In this document: piece by piece, positions 61,533 through 64,000 of the stretch
How the letters are laid out: each line of letters begins with the position of its first letter
How positions within the stretch are numbered: the first letter of the stretch is position 1
DNA from: Cyclaneusma minus
Taxonomy: Eukaryota > Ascomycota > Leotiomycetes > Marthamycetales > Marthamycetaceae
NCBI GenBank assembly: GCA_037179335.1
Contig: JAKZHN010000001.1
Span: 1,674,001-1,738,000, forward strand
Direction: 5' to 3'
DNA length: 64,000 nucleotides
Notes under the pieces: generated by a model
Told to the model about the DNA's origin: nothing
Databases searched by the model: none
What the model saw: the letters and a program-made list of their open reading frames with translations, nothing else
Program-made: the position numbers and the translations under genes

Positions 61533-62232
61533 TGTTGGTTTTGGGTTTGGGTTTGAGATGTGGAGGCTTGGGATTTGGTGGAGCTGTGTTGAGAGGATTC
61601 CTGTTAGCTAGGATGACAAGGAAGATTCAGGGTTCGAAGGAGTGAGTAGAGGACGTACCTTGAGTTTTTCGAAGCTGCGGAAGATGGAGTGGGATTGGAA
61701 GAGGCCGAAGGATCGAGGAGCAGGAGAAGTGAGTTCTGCGGTATTTAAGGGAGGTGATGGTGAAATGACATGCCTTTGACCCCACTACTCACGCAGTCCT
61801 GCTGCAAGCGCATCTACGTCATACCTTATGCTCCACCCCACCTGCCGTATTAGATTAGGTATAATTGGATTAATGCCTGAGAAGAATGGCAGCGAGATAT
61901 TGTGCTGTTCTGGCTTCACGAAGTCTGAAGTCAGCCTCTCAGGTGCCGTGACGCGACCGCGACGAGATTGAACAAACGACAAGCGCCTCAAAAGGCACGA
62001 AGAAATGCTTCGAAAGCCGTCTCTCATCTCCGTCTTATTGATCTTGCCGAAACCAGGCGTCTAGTTGTCGCGGCCCAGCTCCCAAATCATTGGAGCAGCT
62101 CGTGCAGAGATCACCAGCCGCGTGTTGCTCATCCCGACGCCAGCTCAGCTCGACTTTCTTAACCTTCGCCCGGGTCACCATCTAGCTCCAACCCCAGCAA
62201 GACGAACACGTGTTCCACAACAGATACTACAA
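61533..62232. promoter_or_regulatory. Divergent promoter region, 700 bp
   Basis: Between the small hydrophilic gene (leftward) and the Ser-rich coiled-coil gene (rightward). Near 61,550-61,600 lies G/T-rich sequence, the leader of the leftward gene. Nothing else recognised. Confidence 0.5.
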
Positions 62233-63546
62233 ATGGCGCCGGATCTCAACTCTGTTCCGCCGTCCCCGCGGCCTATGCCTGCCTCTGCTGCCTCTCGCCC
62301 CACCTCGACAACTGCCTCGCGGCGACCTTCTTCCTCGTCCGACTTGAACATCTTGCCTTCGAACCAAGCTGCAGTCGCTGCTGGCTCTCCCTCGCTCTCT
62401 TCCACCCGACCTTTAGCCTCGACCGGAACCTCTACCACTGCTACAATGCCAGGCGATAACACCGGTGTTGGTCAGGGTCCTGGTCCTCTGAGACATCCCA
62501 GGCCGCTGACCGCTGCTGACTTGCATTTGCAATTGGAAAAGGAGCAAGAGGCTGTTGTGGGTATCCCGAGCCCTATGGAAATACTACTTTGCTGTCATTA
62601 TCTACCATAAGCACACCTTCACTGACTATATTATTCAATGTAGGTCAATCGCCTTACAAGAGAACTTTCCTTGCTACGCGCCGCCCAAAACGCCTCAGTA
62701 GTTTCCAACACTTCCTCTACATCCACAGGATTCCCAGATTCCACCGATCATAATTCCAACCACCTGCTCTCCGGCCCCAACCACCCCGTCCCCTCTCAAC
62801 GCCGCCACCAACGTTCCTCCTCATCCACATCCACCCGTTCCAACACAGCAGCGACCACCGCATCTAGCAGCACCGCTGGCTGGACCAATACCTCTCTCGT
62901 CGGCAGCACAGCTTCCGGCATTGCCCCTCCCGACCGCATTTCCCGCAACTATGGCCGCGCGGCCATGGAATCTATGCCCATGCCAATTCCCATCAGTCGC
63001 CAGAACAGCATTACCAGTTCACGACGCTCTGGCGCCTCCAGTCCGGCCCCTAGTAGTGCCCACAACAGCTACCAGCATGCCGATCACTTCCCCTATCTGT
63101 ACCACCAGCAACGACCCAACCTGCCGCACCGCGAGCCCTCTGGGGCGTCTACTAGCGGACATATCAGTTCTGCCGTTCACAGTGAAGAAAGTGCTGTGCA
63201 ACCGCCGCACGCGACTACGACCGTGCAACCTACTGGACGATACGAGGAGACTGCGTATCATAGACATGAGTTGGAGGCTGTGAAGCGCGAGAATGAGGCT
63301 TTGAAGAGGAAAATCAGGGAGTTGGAACGTACTCTGAGGGCTAGGAGAGCTAGTGATGCCAGCCGAACCAGAAGCGAGAGTGTGAGCACGACGGCTAGTA
63401 TTAGAGAGGGAGGTATGGCTGGTGGTGGAGTCAGTATTAGTGGAAATGCTGGAAGAGGCAGTGGTGTGGCACCACTTGCTTCTGAGGGTGAAGATGTGAG
63501 GGAGGTTAGAGTTGGCGAGAGTGCTATGAGTGCGGGCTTGAGGTGA
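62233..63546 (+). CDS. Hypothetical Ser/Thr-rich protein with C-terminal coiled coil
   Basis: Two exons, 62233-62556 and 62644-63546, giving 408 residues from MAPDLNSVPPSPRPMP. The intron (GTGGGT to TGTAG) joins LEKEQEAV to VNRLTRELSLLRAAQNAS, completing one heptad helix (HLQLEKEQEAVVNRLTREL). The middle is very Ser/Thr/Pro-rich with a conserved-looking block (PPDRISRNYGRAAMESMPM, then PIPISRQNSITSSRRSG). A second strong coiled coil is YHRHELEAVKRENEALKRK and IRELERTLRARR, leucine-zipper-like but without a clear bZIP basic region. The RxxS-type sites suggest kinase regulation. Family not recognised. Confidence 0.75.
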
Positions 63547-64000
63547 GGTGTTAATTGCCTGACTTTGCGCCGTTACTTCATTTGCAGATGTGGAGTCTGC
63601 GAAACGTTTCTTTCTTCCGACACGGCACAAAGCCCTGGGAGTCATTTTATGATGGAATGAGGCTTGACTTTAATATAAAGGTAGGGCGTCTTGGTCGAGG
63701 ATGGGTGCCGATGCCTGACATGGTGGATATACAGCGGGACGAAAAAATCGTATAGGGCTTGTAATTTCGAAGTATGAGAATCATCCTCCTAAGTTACGTA
63801 CTATGACCAACCCGATCACTCTGTTATTGTCCTGTTGGGGAGTGAATCATATCTCGTGACCATATATGACTGACACATGGTCTGCATGACTTTTAAGATT
63901 CACGTGGGCCGTATGATGTATTGTTGATGCAGAAATGCTCAGATTCGCTGAAATAGAGGGGGTATATCTAGCTGTCGCACCGCAGAGACCATGCCCCAAA
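63547..64000. other. 3' flank to window end, 454 bp
   Basis: No gene is supported here. ATGACCAACCCGA at 63804-63816 also occurs at 24541-24553, the edge of the direct repeat in the gene-poor tract. Confidence 0.45.

Overview
The window is nuclear DNA from a filamentous ascomycete (Pezizomycotina). Genes on both strands are split by short introns of roughly 45-115 bp with GTRNGT donors, CTRAY branch sites and CAG/TAG acceptors. The gene set (PacC, Ku80, DH-domain protein, Stb3, Cwc22, DPM2, Vip1) is fungal. I cannot assign a class from sequence alone. No rRNA, no confident tRNA, no CRISPR and no intact transposase gene were seen. About 22 protein genes are supported; introns were placed by hand from splice signals and reading-frame continuity.

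Layout. 1-6.1 kb: a SET-domain protein cut by the window edge, a PHO13-type HAD phosphatase, 6-phosphogluconolactonase, and an orphan basic/coiled protein. 6.9-15 kb: an orphan with a C-terminal Cys-rich module, the Sin3-binding protein Stb3, and DNA topoisomerase III. 16-22.8 kb: a DUF1295 membrane protein, an uncertain ORF, a TMEM205-like membrane protein and Ku80. 22.8-26.3 kb: a long gene-poor tract with mobile-element remnants and tRNA-like boxes, ending in the pacC promoter. 26.4-38 kb: PacC, a 1,714-residue DH-domain protein, and divergent fibrillarin (NOP1) and ribosomal protein uL22 (RPL17). 39-47 kb: a TANGO2/NRDE protein, a BCAS3-like WD40 protein and a tiny DPM2 gene. 47-56 kb: the spliceosome factor Cwc22, a coiled-coil orphan and a small orphan. 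58-64 kb: a Vip1-type RRM gene with an unusual metallothionein-like array, a small hydrophilic protein and a Ser-rich coiled-coil orphan.

The most unusual locus is the Vip1-type gene at 58,380-59,909. Normal splicing gives a 254-residue RRM protein. The 688-bp last intron has a perfect donor, branch and acceptor, yet reads through in frame into five 36-residue Cys-rich repeats of fungal metallothionein pattern and then a stop. Intron retention (or an early poly(A) site) would therefore make a 395-residue RRM-metallothionein fusion. The array has no ATG of its own.

Non-coding DNA is also structured. The octamer TACATGTA occurs 23 times (22 outside genes). A 19-bp degenerate tandem repeat recurs at five loci and touches a small inverted-repeat element at two of them. 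Two further inverted-repeat elements lie at 56.7 and 60.6 kb. The 1.15 kb upstream of pacC holds nine GCCAAG hexamers, the core PacC site, suggesting strong autoregulation.
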